A stretch of 64,000 bases of DNA from Sphagnum magellanicum (lineage: Eukaryota; Streptophyta; Sphagnopsida; Sphagnales; Sphagnaceae), in NCBI GenBank assembly GCA_021904315.1, contig CM038920.1:248001-312000 (forward strand), read 5' to 3'. Below the pieces are notes generated by a model. That model was given only the letters and a program-made list of their open reading frames with translations. It was not told the DNA's origin and did not search any database. The stretch's first letter is position 1; the number at the start of each line of letters is the position of its first letter. Positions 12,411-24,479 of this stretch are shown here, piece by piece. The translations under genes and the position numbers were made by a program.

Positions 12411-12838
12411 GAAAAAACAAAACCAAGGTGAGGAGGAGGAGTCTTCAATTTCCTCTCTTAACTTATCCTCAGTTCTCTTCAGTTTTTCCCCCCCAAAGTT
12501 GTTTCTCATTTGTCCTATCTATCCACAAGGATGTTATGTGTAAGTGTAATTTAATGTTCCTCAAGTGCATTTTTGCTTCTTCCGATATCTTCCGGTACTT
12601 TAAGCCAGGACAACAACAAACACACCCTCCAACGAGCTCTCAAGTGTCTAATGTTCTCCACTTGGCTTTTTTCTGTGCGGCTGCAGTTGCCATGCTCTCT
12701 ATCCATGTTTAAAATAAGAGCTTCTCCACCCACACCCCTCTATTTGGGCTTCAATTCACAGTTTATCACACCCAACATCCAGTGTCAATTTTGCCAGACC
12801 AAATTGAAAAATTGAAAAATGAAGATATTTTTGGGGGG

Positions 12839-13094
12839 TTTTCAATTGCCAAAAGTTCTTTTCAAAAAGGAAAATTTGCCAGATTTCTATATTTGGTTTC
12901 AATAAGTAGCCAAATATACAGAAAGATAATTAAACATTTGTACATTTAAATGTGGATTGTAGCCAGATTTGGCAAAATTTTCATAAGAACAATTGGGACT
13001 TTATCTGTATCTTCTTATGAATGATCACAGCACTAGCGGCTGTTTTTTTCGCGGATTTTTGCACTGTGGTGACAAAAAAAAGACCCTGTACAAA
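12839..13094. mobile_element. Degraded MITE-like element copies
   Basis: TTTTCAATTGCCAAAAG at the left, AGTAGCCAAATA and TAGCCAGATTTGGCAAA inside, and GAATGATCACAGCACTAG to about 13038 are parts of the same family. At 13061-13090, GCACTGTGGTGACAAAAAAA resembles the left end of the copy at 36942, so a second truncated copy may abut it. Confidence 0.35.
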
Positions 13095-15251
13095 TTGGAC
13101 AAAGGCTTTTGTGTTGGGTGCACATCACAATTTCTCTCTCTCATTGTTATAACACTAGTGCATTTTTGGGCATACATTGATATACTAAACTTGAGTCTAG
13201 ATGAACACCATTTCACTGTATTCATTTTGCTAGGCATGTACTGGGCTACTCACTTGTCTAATTGAGTGTGCAATACAGAGGAGTGACCAATACGGATTCA
13301 TTGTTTGTGCACAAGTAAACAATTAAATGAAGGACTATTTGGCTGGAAGCAGCAGGTTGGTAGTGCACAGTTGAGGTTGATGGTGGTGGTTGGTGATGGA
13401 TGGGTGGTGCTGTACCACCTGCACAAAAAACTTGGGTACCGATTGTGTGACTTTATGAGCAAAGATGAAGTTCACGAACCCCGACATTCAAAACACCATA
13501 TCACACACAAATGTGTCTCATGTGCAAAGTATAACATTCAAGCTCTTGCAAGCTCTCAAGTGTTGGGGCAAGCCATAGTGTGAAATGATGAAGGTAATTG
13601 CAGTTTCAGAACTGAAGTGAGGGTGCAACACTGCAGGATTTTGGTGTTGTGCATTGTAAAATCTGCCTCTTGTTAAAGAAACTGTAATCATGTAAAGCCC
13701 AAGTTTGAGGGCATTACCAAAATTGGACCTGTGCTCAACTACCACTTTGCATGGGCCCTTATTTCCATGAATTTCGCTCTTAGAAAAGAGGAGATATATT
13801 ATGGCCACTTGAGGGATTTCACACACTCTTGAGGGGTAAGCATAAGAACGTTCCCCTTCCTACACCTTGTGATCTATTACTTATGTTTAGGTTTATAATA
13901 AACTTTGCTATACAATGAGTAGAACCCATGGGTGGGGGACATCCCCAAAATGCCTAGACAGCCTTGGGTACTGCCTCACCCTAAGCCTCTTATTTTGAGA
14001 ATACCCTTACACTTCAATTCTTTTACTTTCATATTTTGTTTATAGCCAATTTTGGCTGAAATGTCTCACATATGATTGCCACTTGTGCTCAATGTTTATT
14101 TTTAAAAATTTGTGAGATAATCAAAGTGGTGATCATCTAAATTTTAACTATAAACCAAATATGTGATTAAATTTATTTTATTAAATCTTTTTATATTCTT
14201 GACTACCTATTGGAACCTATTATAATAATTTGACACTTTAAAAAAAATTCTTTCGGATAAAGGTGTGATGAATTTGGGCCCTCCTTTTCATGAAAAACCT
14301 TTTTATAGGTTGAAACAATGTTTTGCAAGTGTATTTTTAACCCAGATATACCCATTGAGTAAAAATAAGGTATATTATTGATTTAAACTTATTTTTCATA
14401 AATCAGCACATCCTAATGAAACACATACCTAAAAATATGTAAATTTAGACAATTATAACCTATCCATAACCTTGGATATATGTAAAAAATATCTGTACTA
14501 ACAGCTAGATATGTTTTGATATTTGTATAAAACGAACCAGGGTAAATATGATTTAGACCACCAAAACTTTGTTACTTCTATTAAGTTTATGTATGAAGAT
14601 GGAGTGTTTACCCTTTGGCCCATACATGTATGTGAGAGGGTGATAAATTTGGGCAAACTATATGAAATAAAAATTAAGAAATGTTAACATGTGTTCAAAG
14701 TACACATCTTAGAAATGGTAAATGTGTGGTAAAGATATACTTCAAATGGAAGACCCCTTTCTTTGGAAGGCCATAAGTTTCACATTACATAATAGAATTA
14801 GATGATTGAAAAGCCTATTAGAACATCCAAAACTGAACTGCAAATTATTTTAAAACCCCATCATCAATTGAGTGTTGATCATAAAATCCTTATCTTCTAA
14901 TAAAAAATGTTCAATTGTAAGCATATTTATCTTAATCAATGATGAATCAAGCATTTTGATTCTTTCATTTTGACATTGGATTTGATTTGAAAATTATTTT
15001 TAAAATTTCAAAATGTGGACATTTTTTCATTTTTAATTTTTTAAAAAATACATACCCATTTTTTACCCCAAAATTGAACATGATAGGTTTTCAAACCTTA
15101 AGCTTCTATCAAAGTTATTTTTAATACCTAGACTGAATTGATGAAAATTTTAAACATTAATATATCTTTATCTGATAAATAAACAAATTGAAAAATATCC
15201 TTACCCAAAGATAAGTAAAAACAAATATTACCCATTCACCATTGGTCAAAC
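13095..15251. other. No recognisable gene; one short MITE fragment
   Basis: An open frame at 13305-13583 (plus) has no recognisable domain. At 14039-14090, TTTATAGCCAATTTTGGCTG and GATTGCCACTTG are a right-end fragment of the MITE-like family described at 4957 and 12157. The rest is AT-rich sequence without structure I can support. Confidence 0.4.
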
Positions 15252-16435
15252 TTTGTATTGGGCAGATATTACATTTTTTCATTGGACCTTCCCATCTTTC
15301 ATACAAGTGCTATTGTGTGAAAATTCAAATGAAATTTTTTTTTTCCAAAAATTACCAAATATATTATTGATGTTGTGCACACCTAAAAAATTGTGATGTA
15401 GATATTTACAAGCAAAAATTATATCTTCAAAATAAATAGAGGATGTGCAATGTATAATTTTTTAAAAATATATATATATTTGTATTATAAGCCTTGCACA
15501 ACAACCACAAAAAAAAGCCATTAATTATAAAAAAAAGGAAATGTAAACAAAAAAAAAACCAAAAAAAGGGGGTTCAAAATAAAATAAGAAAAAAAAAACA
15601 TATAGAAGAAAAAAAAGATTTTAAAAAAGATAGAAAAAATTAAAAATTAGAAAAAAAATGAAAGAACATAAAAACCATGAACTGGAAACAAAACTGGAAA
15701 AAACATGAAAATTAAAATAAAACTGAAAAAACATAGAAACATTGGAAAAAAACACATAAAAACATATAAAATGCAAGAAAAACATAAATAAAATGAGATA
15801 AAATAAAGTATAAGAAGTAAAAAAAAGACAAAAACTTACCTTGTTGCCAAAAAATCTCTTTCCCAACTCCTCCCCACTAGCCAACTCCCTAAGTAGATAT
15901 TCAAATATGGAGCAATGTGAAGAAGAAACACAATGACATTTCTTCTAAAAAAACTTGGGAAAAACTTTTTAAAAGAAGAAGGACATGAAAAAAAAAGGAA
16001 GAAAACAAAAAGAACAAAAAGAATACAAGAAACAAAATGGGGCTAGATCTGGAGCTCTAGCCCTTTTATAACTCCTTGATTTTAGGGTTGGAGGTGGTAG
16101 TTGCTTTCAAAACACTTTTTGGCATTTTATTTTTTTAAATTCAAATTGAAACCCTAGCCTTCCAAAACCATCTTTTCTTTTTTTTCCTCAAATTAATGTC
16201 CTAGCTCCTATTTTTTTGTGAGTTGTGATATTTAGATTTGGACAACAATTTGATATCATGCGCATATTTCAAAATAAAGAAGTAATCCATCCTGAATATT
16301 AATTGATTGGATCTTATATTTTTGAAATATAAGGTCAAAATATTATTTTAGATATCATTTTTTTTACATGTGGCAGATTTTTTAAGTGATATTTGGGTTT
16401 GATATCTAGATTTTCTAAATATCCACCCAACATTG
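15252..16435. mobile_element. Candidate hAT-type deletion derivative with promoter
   Basis: Left end TTGTATTGGGCAGATATTA and right end, reversed, CAATGTTGGGTGGATATTT are similar and resemble the termini of the hAT elements at 34842 and 59652. Flanks GGTCAAAC (left) and GGTCAGAA (right) agree at 6 of 8 positions, as a decayed 8-bp target duplication might. Inside, an A-rich tract (15460-15835) lies behind a minus-strand promoter-like segment. No transposase body remains. The boundaries are an inference from end similarity. Confidence 0.4.
15836..16075 (-). promoter_or_regulatory. Candidate TATA promoter, leader and first-exon donor
   Basis: On the minus strand TTATAAAAGG (plus 16064-16073) is a good TATA box. 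About 10-30 nt downstream the sequence GGGCTAGA/TCTAGCCC (16040-16063) forms a perfect 8-bp stem. A pyrimidine-rich leader follows, and after GGCAACAAG comes GTAAGT (plus 15836-15841), a strong splice donor. The frame before it reads ASGEELGKRFFGNK without an obvious ATG. Its position near the right end of the candidate hAT derivative suggests the remnant 5' end of that element's gene, but a retroelement or host promoter is possible. Confidence 0.35.
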
Positions 16436-17539
16436 GTCAGAACCAAGTTTTTTAAGTCAAAATTTGGTCATAATCAACCAGAAAATCATTGTTCATGCTA
16501 CATCACAATTATTTTTAATTTAAAAAGCATTGGCGAATAGTAGGAATATGTAATATCATTTTAAAATATATTAAAAATCACTTGTAAGAATTTCCTTGTG
16601 TACTCATAGGGTATTTTATTTGTGGATATCCCTTCTATACGATGGGGGATCTTATGTCAATAAGTAAAAACTTAAGCAGAAAATCTCTCCCATTTCTAAT
16701 GAATAGTGGAAAAACCCACACCCTTTTACACCTTGAGATTTGTGTATCTTTAGGTTGATGATAATGCTCACTTCATATTTTATAATAGGCAAACCTCAAA
16801 AAAAGGGTTGGGACTTTTCTAAATGTGGGGCTATATGTGACTATTGCTTCATCATAGACCAATTTTTTTGGGAATGTTTTAACCTCACACCTTGAGGTTT
16901 TAACTTACACAAATGTGTTATGAACTAAAAGGAACATCACTAAAGATAAAATAAGAATATCTTAATGTGTGGTGTGTCAGTGTTGGTTCAAGTCACCATG
17001 AATAGGATTAATGGAGGTAGTTAGAAGGAAAGAACATTTAGTTCTCCAAAATAGAAATGGTTTGTTTGTTTTGCTTTATGTTTTGTAAGTTTGATTGTCC
17101 AAGCTATGAATTTTAGCGTTGCAATGTGGGCATCTTGTATGTTGTTTTGTGAAGAGTGCATTAATGTATTTATTAGCTTTGCTTAGCATTCATGACAAAT
17201 TTGGTTTTGTGAAAATTGATTAGCAATGTCGATTATGTTGAGGCAAAATAGGTGTATGGAAATAAATTTAAGGAAGAGGATGTTGTTTGAATGGGCATTT
17301 CATCAAGAGGAGTTCTAAATTAATTATTTTGTAACTTAATGTTTTTGCATTATGGAAGTAAAGATAATTTAATATTTTTTAAATATGGTGTTTAACATTG
17401 TGGAGTCTAGTAATAATTATTGTTTTTTTGTTAGCTGTTGGGAAAAACATTGTCAAGAATGTTAGTTTAACTACCCACACTATTAGAAAAAGTGGTTTTT
17501 CAAATGGTTCAAGATGATTAATTAATCTTTTTATATTAA
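16436..17539. other. AT-rich stretch, nothing recognised
   Basis: No coding frame, terminal repeat or RNA gene could be supported. An isolated CAGTGTTGGTTC at 16979 resembles a hAT end but has no partner. Confidence 0.45.
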
Positions 17540-17540
17540 T

Positions 17541-17745
17541 GGACATGTCCATTTTGACTAAAGGCATGAATCATTTTTTTTTAACCAATCAACTTGATCA
17601 GAGTGACTTATCTAACCAATAAATATAGTCAAGTTAAACAACGTTAAACAAAATGACTAATGAGTTTTAGTCAAATGGGACATTTAATCAAATTGAACAT
17701 AAGAAATTGACATCATTAGTCAAAATGACCATTGATGTCCTCTAG
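17541..17745. repeat. Possible foldback element
   Basis: GACATGTCCATTTTGACTA near 17541 is nearly the reverse complement of TAGTCAAAATGACCATTGAT near 17718, enclosing about 160 bp that also holds two AGTCAAATGGGACAT copies. This may be a small foldback element or chance within a GTCAAA-rich tract. Confidence 0.3.
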
Positions 17746-17765
17746 TCAAATGGGACATCTTATGT

Positions 17766-17834
17766 TTATTACCTCCTACCTCCTACCTCCTACCTCCTAC
17801 TTACAATCTTACAACCTACTTACTTACCCACCCA
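17766..17834. repeat. CTCCTAC/TACC microsatellite, left part
   Basis: Four CTCCTAC-type units pass into TACTTACCCACCCA. The tract is continued on the far side of the adjoining LTR from 18731, so it was one array before the insertion. Confidence 0.75.
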
Positions 17835-18730
17835 TGACGCACCCCCACATTCCTTGAAAGACTCAAATGCAAGTCTGAAAATGAAAACAACAAAAGAAAA
17901 AAAAATTAAGGTACACTCCTTAGCTCGCAGCACTTTGAAGGTTGAAAGGCATGCTAGAACCCTGAGATGGGGATTAAGGAGAATGACAAGTGGGTAAATT
18001 ATTCACACAAAGCTGCACAAACCAAACAACAAGTTGGTTAATGTGTAATTGGAACACTTTTAGTGCACGGACGAACCACGAACATACATGAACTCATAAG
18101 ACTCACCACAGCTCAAACTTGGGGGAAGCCACCACCTTCCCCCTTATATTATTCTCTATGATTAGCCACAGGGGCTGCATCCAAATGTCATTTTGTCCCA
18201 GGACTCCCAAGTTGGGAGCCCTTAAATTCCTGAAATTAGGGCTTTTAGCACTTTGGGAAGCCATAACTTCTTGTGCAGACCTCCGATTGAGGTAAGTTTT
18301 AAAGCAAAGTTGTAGCCCTTGGCGAAATCTTTTCAACGATATGTTGCACGCCACCTACACATACTTATTTCAAGGAAATTATTGACTTTTAATGAGCGAA
18401 AATAAAATTGGCACTTTGACTCTCGGCTCTTCTTTTAGCCATAACTTGTGTTATAAATACTCAAATGGGTCATGCAAACTCATTTTAGACATATAAGTTT
18501 CAAGAACAATCTAATGATATAAAGAATTATTTTATCCAATGAGTTTTGACCCCTGAATACCTCTTTGAAAATTCAAGATTTTATAAGGATTCTAACTCCC
18601 AAAGTTGGGAGTGTGTGGGTGCATTCCTTCACATTCTTGGGAATGCAAATGTGACTCCCGGGTTACACTTCTAGCCCACACCTTTCCATGCCTTTGCCTT
18701 GGTCACGAACCCAAAGTTAAGGTCATGACA
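17835..18730 (+). mobile_element. Solo LTR, family L1 of this window, copy 1
   Basis: An 896-bp segment beginning TGACGCACCC and ending TCATGACA is flanked by a perfect 5-bp direct repeat, ACCCA (17830-17834 and 18731-18735). TG...CA ends with a 5-bp duplication are the hallmark of LTR-retroelement insertion. No internal coding region or second LTR adjoins, so it is a solo LTR left by recombination. It contains a TATA-like CTTATATTAT just after the hairpin GGGGGAAG...CTTCCCCC (near 18120) and a palindrome CTCCCAAGTTGGGAG. Superfamily cannot be told from the LTR alone. The strand follows the TATA orientation. By eye it differs from the copy at 40529 at about a quarter of positions, so the family is old. 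Confidence 0.85.
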
Positions 18731-18970
18731 ACCCACATACTTAAATGTAATACCTACCTACCCACCCATCCACCCACCTACATACCTACCTACCTATTAA
18801 TTACCTACCTACCCACCCACCTACATGGATGTACTACCTATTTACTTACCCACATATGCTTACTTATATACATGCATACCCACCCACCTATTTATATACA
18901 TATTACCTACCCACCCACTTACCTATCTATTTACCCACCTACCCACCCACCAACCGACCTACCTACTTTC
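18731..18970. repeat. TACC/CACC microsatellite, right part
   Basis: Degenerate TACC, CACC and TACA tetranucleotides, about 240 bp. The long plus-strand frame across it (18605-19018, rich in Thr-Tyr-Leu-Pro) is a product of the repeat and not a gene. Confidence 0.85.
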
Positions 18971-19044
18971 ATACCTTATAGTCTTGTAATGATGTGTCAA
19001 GATAAATATGTGAAATAAAAAAATTGGCAAAAGTTGAACAGTTT

Positions 19045-19240
19045 TTAATGGTGTGGTCCATTAGTTAAGGACTTGGAGAATCATTCAGGAGGTCATGGGT
19101 TCAATCCCTAACATTATAACCTATGTACATGCTTAAAGGGCTAAGGTAAATAGGGTAGGCTAAGTAGAATATGTTAGATTAAGTTAAGGTAGTTCAAATA
19201 AGATAGGCTGCCTGAATCATTAAAATGAAATTTAATTAAA
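19045..19240 (+). mobile_element. tRNA-derived SINE-like element
   Basis: TGGTCCATTAGTTAAGG (19054-19070) fits a polymerase III box A, and GGTTCAATCCC (19098-19108) fits box B exactly, at normal spacing. The folded arms do not form a good tRNA cloverleaf, and non-tRNA sequence follows (GGGCTAAGGTAAATAGGG...). The right end is approximate; no target duplication was resolved. Confidence 0.5.
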
Positions 19241-19689
19241 AACAAGTTAGTCATTTATTACAACCAATGAAAGTAAAACAACAAAGGGAAATTGTAGCAA
19301 ACAAATGCATGGCAGTAAATCAAATCAAGGTAGCACACTAACAACATGGCAACAAATCAAAATTTGGTAAGAAATAAGACCATTGCAACAAAAGAAAACA
19401 TGGCAACAAAATGAAAACATGACAACAAATGAAAATAGGATAGTAAATGAAAGTAAGAAAGTTCAATGTGATCATGTAAGCACTTTGTCATAAGGCAAAT
19501 GTTAAGAAAAATTTCCAAATTGTAATATCTTATGAAGCCAATTTGTTTAGATCCTTGGAGATTTTCGGCAATTTTAGTCAAACTTGGGTTTTTTTGCCTT
19601 TGTTTTTTCTGTAACACAAACTAACATTTAGTTAATTAAAATTGCTACAATCCTACAACAAGTTTTTATATTCAATAAGCAAGTGATGA

Positions 19690-20420
19690 TAACAATCAAA
19701 ATTTCCATGTATTAATTTACCAACCAAACTTCCTTCCCAATTCTGCCCATTTGCTCAAAATTTGTCAAATTTTTCACCTTACTCCTGACATTTGACATTT
19801 GTTTTGCATTCTTTTTTGTTTCAGGTTTACTTTAGTAAACCTTTAACCTCTCCCAATGGGTATGTACTATATTGATTGGGCATTTTGTTCTCCTTTCCAA
19901 AAACCTAATTTTCAATTTGTTTATATTTGTTTTCAACCATCTCTTCACCATGTTTTCAAATCCCATAATGGAAAATTCATACTCAAACTTTTTATCTAAA
20001 GCTAAACTCAACTTCTTTATGAAATCTAGATGGTGGTCATCCCATGATACAACACTAATGTTAAGAATACAAAGAAAGAAGGTCCTCATTGCCTCATCCC
20101 AAACATTCTTACCTTCATAACATCCATTTACATCCCCCCCCCCCCCCCCCCTTATCCTAATCTCGTGAGGTTTTTTTCCAGTTACTTGGTGAGCATCACT
20201 TTCAGCATCATTCTTTTTTTCATTGTTCTCTGAACTTCTCTTATTACGTTTTCTAACTTCACCAAAGGTACAAGCACTTGTTTCATAGTAAGCATAGATT
20301 TTTGCTACATTGGAGGTGTACTTGTTGATGTCATAAATTGTCTAGGGGCCATCCCCCATTGTGCCATTAACCATGGTGGGGGTTGTAAAAACTTTCACTG
20401 TAACCACCCAGTTGGTGGTT
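19690..20420 (-). pseudogene. CACTA (En/Spm)-like transposase fragment
   Basis: The frame 20089-19832 reads through WDDHHLDFIKKLSL, KRWLKTNINKLKIRFLERRT and CPINIVHTHWERLKVY, then after a stop continues SKPETKKNAKQMSN and VKNLTNFEQMGRIGKE. The order W--L--YW, N/R-rich helix and a terminal G-R resembles the plant transposase family known from Ptta/En/Spm elements. A stop sits where the second W of YW is expected. Upstream, beyond an 18-C tract, a coding-like stretch to about 20420 may be the preceding exon. No CACTA termini were found, so it is a fragment. The family call rests on pattern memory, not alignment. Confidence 0.45.
20134..20151. repeat. Poly-C tract of 18
   Basis: Uninterrupted run of 18 C on the plus strand, inside the CACTA-like relic. 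Confidence 0.95.
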
Positions 20421-20430
20421 ACCATGTAGC

Positions 20431-22555
20431 ATTTTTTGGCAAATCAACAGAATTAGAAGTGTTTGGGGCATGGGTTATACTTATTTGTCAAGGGTCTACA
20501 ACATCTTCCTATTTCTCCCTATTTTTGTTGCAAATGAACCTACAACCACACCATTTATTTCATGTATTAACTCCATATCATCTTCAAATTCTGCAACTTG
20601 AAACCAAACAATATATAAATTGTTTACAAACATGTATGCATTTTCATAGCCAAACTAATAATAGAGTTCATACATGTGCATAATAGCTATTACTCTCATG
20701 AACTATTACAGATAATAAAAATTGCAAAGTGTCAATACTTTGCAACGCCTATTGTCTTTCTACCCCAAATTGAATTCAAGCTTTAAACATTTCACAAGCT
20801 CACAAGTAGGGTTTGTAGCTACCATAAACCACGTAGGAGAAAATGGTTGCATCTTGAAAAGTACCTTAACCAACTTCAACAACATAAATTAACAGACCTG
20901 CATCCTTGAAGAAATCTACTTGAAGTACAATTTGTAATTCATGCACATGTCTTACAGAGTGATATGTACACCAAGTTTGAGTGTTTACATTTGCTATTTC
21001 ATGGACATCAAATAGATGGAACTAAAAAACATGACTACAAGCATAATTCATACCATAATAACTTGCTAACTAATCACAATTCTAATGTAATAACATGTTG
21101 ACTGGTCAACACAGACAATTAATGACATATCAACATGAATAAATACACTTACATTCTAGTTTATTATGCACTCACACAAAGATGTTTAATTAGAAAGTAT
21201 TGAACAAATTTTTTACCACAAGTCCCCTTGCCATTTGGTAATGAAAAGATTGAAAAGGTTGATGTGAACTTTTCCACACACCAAAAATGACACAAAAATT
21301 GGTAAGGATCTGAAGCAAACACAAATGAAGCATGGATTGCTTTGACATTCAAGATAACCATGGTTGTAATAATCATCTTTAGGTTCTTAATTAAATAACA
21401 ATGTCGTTTAGTGGTCGGTATTAGTGCATTCAACTACTTTCTAGATTTGTTGCCTTCATAACTAATAGAAAAAAAAAAACAACAATCATAATTTACATGG
21501 TCCTATAAATATCCTTATATCATGATGAACATGAAATTAAAAACTGGATTTCCAAGCTTGTATAGTTGTTCTTGGACCTTGAACAAATAACCTATCACAA
21601 ATCTAGTTGTGATATTCCATGTTATTAGTCATAGATGTTTAGACAAAGCCATCACATTCATGCTAAATCTTAGCTTCTGTCATCAACACATTTGATGGTC
21701 AACTGTATAAAAACTTGAACAACATGATCTACCATAAATTCACAAATGGTAAAAATATAAAAATGGGCATCCTAAAGGCTAAATGTGACTTGATAAAGGT
21801 TGGATGCTTCTAACTAGTTAGATATTTACTTGAACAATTCTGGTGAGATGAAATGATGAAATTTTTATTAGATTTTTTGGAACATTACATTTCTAGAACT
21901 ATAACAGATGGACTTAGTTATGGTAAACATTCAAAAGAAAGCATAATGAAAAACAACATTGCTTTACAGTAGTACAAAAATGTATATAGAAAGGTCAAAA
22001 GTGAAATGAAATGTTCACCATTTATACATAACCCAATTTGCCATTGCTAAAAATGAAAAATTTCAGCTTCAAAATGTGGTTCATGATTTAAGTTGAAGAA
22101 ATGGTTTCAAGAGATTAAATGCTTTCAACAATATTACTTCAAACAACCATTTAGCCACTTTTTGTCTATATTGATTATACCAACCAAATGTAACCTGAAA
22201 CTTACAAAAATCAAAAAACTAATTGGTAGTCATGAACAACCCCCAAATTAGAAAAAGAATAATAATTTTACAATAGGAGTAAGGGGCAAACATTGTTTTT
22301 TGATGGAGCTCAACATTTAAAAGAACAAAAGCATTATTTAAACCAAAAAGTTCTCATCGGTTGACTATTAGGTTAGGTTTTGATTGTTTGCAAAAAACCA
22401 TGACATAATCACAAGGTGATTGATTGTTATTACATTCTAGCAATTTTCTTTTGAAGATAGGGCTTAAAATCAAAAGCAAAACACTTGGTGTATATTCGTC
22501 ATCTATTTTTGTCTCCGTAGATGCCTCCTCCATTTCTATAGACTTGTTAGTATCC
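20431..22555. other. No recognised gene; one coding-like minus-strand stretch
   Basis: Mostly AT-rich without clear structure. At 22354-22555 the minus strand has an open, protein-like frame (EMEEASTETKIDDEYTPSV...) that stops where the LTR fragment begins at 22560, so the insertion may have cut it. I do not recognise the protein. Confidence 0.35.
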
Positions 22556-22559
22556 TTGA

Positions 22560-22955
22560 TGATGCACTCCCAACTCCTTGAAGGACTCAAATGGGAGTCC
22601 AAATAAAAGACAGCGGAAGAGGGAGGAGTCAGGGCACGCTCCCTAGCTCATAACACTTTGAGGGGTAGAGGGGCGTGTTAAAGCTCCGGGATGGGACTAA
22701 GAAGAATTGACAAGCTTCACTCATTCACACGGGCTTGCACATAACCCACACAAAGTAGTTAGTGCATAGTTGGAGCACCTTTGGTGCTAGGATGAGCCGC
22801 GGGCAACACGGACACACTAGACTCACCACGGCCCGGACTTGGGGGAAGCCACACCTTCCCCTTTATAGTATACTATGCGACTGGCCACGGAGCTTACTTC
22901 CAAATGGCTTTTCTCTCCCGGGACTTTCGAATGGGAGTCCTAAAATTCTAGTTAA
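22560..22955 (+). mobile_element. Truncated LTR of the same family, copy 2
   Basis: Begins TGATGCACTCCC and follows the copy at 17835 through GACTCACCACGG, the GGGGGAAG...CTTCCCC hairpin and CTTTATAGTATACT, then leaves the alignment near 22955, less than half way along the LTR. Only a left part remains and no target duplication can be tested. Confidence 0.75.
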
Positions 22956-24129
22956 AATAAAACTTTTGTTAAAAAATCAATTAGTCAATAAGTGCCCATA
23001 GTCATGTGTGGGCGTAAGGCCCATCATTAGCTAAGTTGCCACCATAATATTTTTGAACAAAGTATTGTGAGTAGGATGTAGATTTATAAAACAAACACCA
23101 AAAAGAACTTTATTAGTGTATGTAGCATTTGAAGCACTAATTGCACAACTCCAACATCTAAACTTGAAAGTAGGGAGAACAACACTACAGTAAGATTATT
23201 ATATTCACTTCTGGTTATTTTTGCAGTTTTTTACAGTTTATAATATTGATCACCTACAGGTTTGTCTCATAGTTACTACTCCATTGGGATGTTTATAGAA
23301 AAAAAAAATCTTTGTATAAGAGGAGTATTTGTTGTTGTAGATGCCATTGATCATGGCTTTTAGTGTGGAATGGGCTTTAACCACTCCTTTGGCCATCATT
23401 AACTACTTTTTTTTGCAATCTTTTAATATTTACATAAATTGAACACTCTTTGGTTTCAAGTATGTTCATCCTTTTCAACATATATATTTTGATCTTCATT
23501 TTTGTACTAATGTTAATTCTTTTTGAAATGCTACCAAATGGCAAGATTAGCCTTTAAATTAGGTGAGGTTTTGGATGTATATGCCTATTTGTAAATCGCA
23601 AATGTTCATTGAATTTATATATTGTTTACAAAAAATTGCAGTTCAATAATAATTGTTATACAATTGTGCTTGGTATAAATGAAATATAAAGTCTTCTAGA
23701 ATATTTCACACTATTGTAATAATAAATTTGCATTTCACATGCATATGTTCACTAATTTTGTCTTAAATCTCAACAAACTTAACACTACCATTCATTTCAA
23801 CATTAAATTCATGGTTATTGCATATAACCCAAATCTGCACTTCAGAATACATTGTAAAAAAAATCCAAAAACAAGATTACAATTCATTTCATCATAATCT
23901 TACACTACAAAAAATTCACATAAAAGATGAACATATAATTCATTGTAAAAGTTTACGCTTCTCTATATGACTAAAAACATGAATCCAAATTATAACATAA
24001 TTCCATGTTTTGTTAAAAAAAATCCAAGACAACATTTAAAATTTATTCTATATCAAAATAGAGTTTGTGGTTTTTTACTACAAATACCTCTAGCTCCTTT
24101 TATTCTTCTTTAAAACTTCGTGTCACATC
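22956..24129. other. AT-rich stretch, nothing recognised
   Basis: No coding frame, RNA gene or repeat boundary could be supported. Confidence 0.45.
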
Positions 24130-24144
24130 TTTTCTTCTTCTTCT

Positions 24145-24232
<88 letters not shown>
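24130..24232. repeat. (TTC)n(CT)n microsatellite
   Basis: About six TTC units followed by an uninterrupted run of about 41 CT units. Leu-Ser and Arg-Glu frames across it on both strands are repeat artefacts. The purity of the run suggests recent expansion. Confidence 0.97.
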
Positions 24233-24235
<3 letters not shown>

Positions 24236-24479
24236 TTCTGTTTACCAAAACTCTCCCCTTTTGAACCATCCCAAGTCACATCATCATGATTCAAACAACA
24301 GGAATTCAAAATTCAAACTAACAAAGTTCTTTAATCAGTCCCTATTCTAATTGCCTTGTTCATCCAAAATCACATATTTATCCTATTCCCTTAACATTAC
24401 CCCTTTTGTACTTTGAATTTTGTCCTTGAAATCCTTGTAAAATGATAAAAATGAAATGAAAGTATTTTATATCATTTTA

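Noticed and set aside
16979-16992. hAT left end CAGTGTTGGTTC
   Set aside because: No matching right end or target duplication was found within 2 kb.
18605-19018. 137-residue Thr/Tyr/Pro-rich frame
   Set aside because: It spans the end of the solo LTR and the TACC microsatellite; the composition is that of the repeat.
19054-19108. Functional tRNA gene
   Set aside because: Box A and box B are present, but the acceptor and anticodon arms do not pair convincingly.
24065-24350. Ser/Leu-rich and Arg/Glu-rich open frames on both strands
   Set aside because: They are translations of the pure CT microsatellite and have no independent support.
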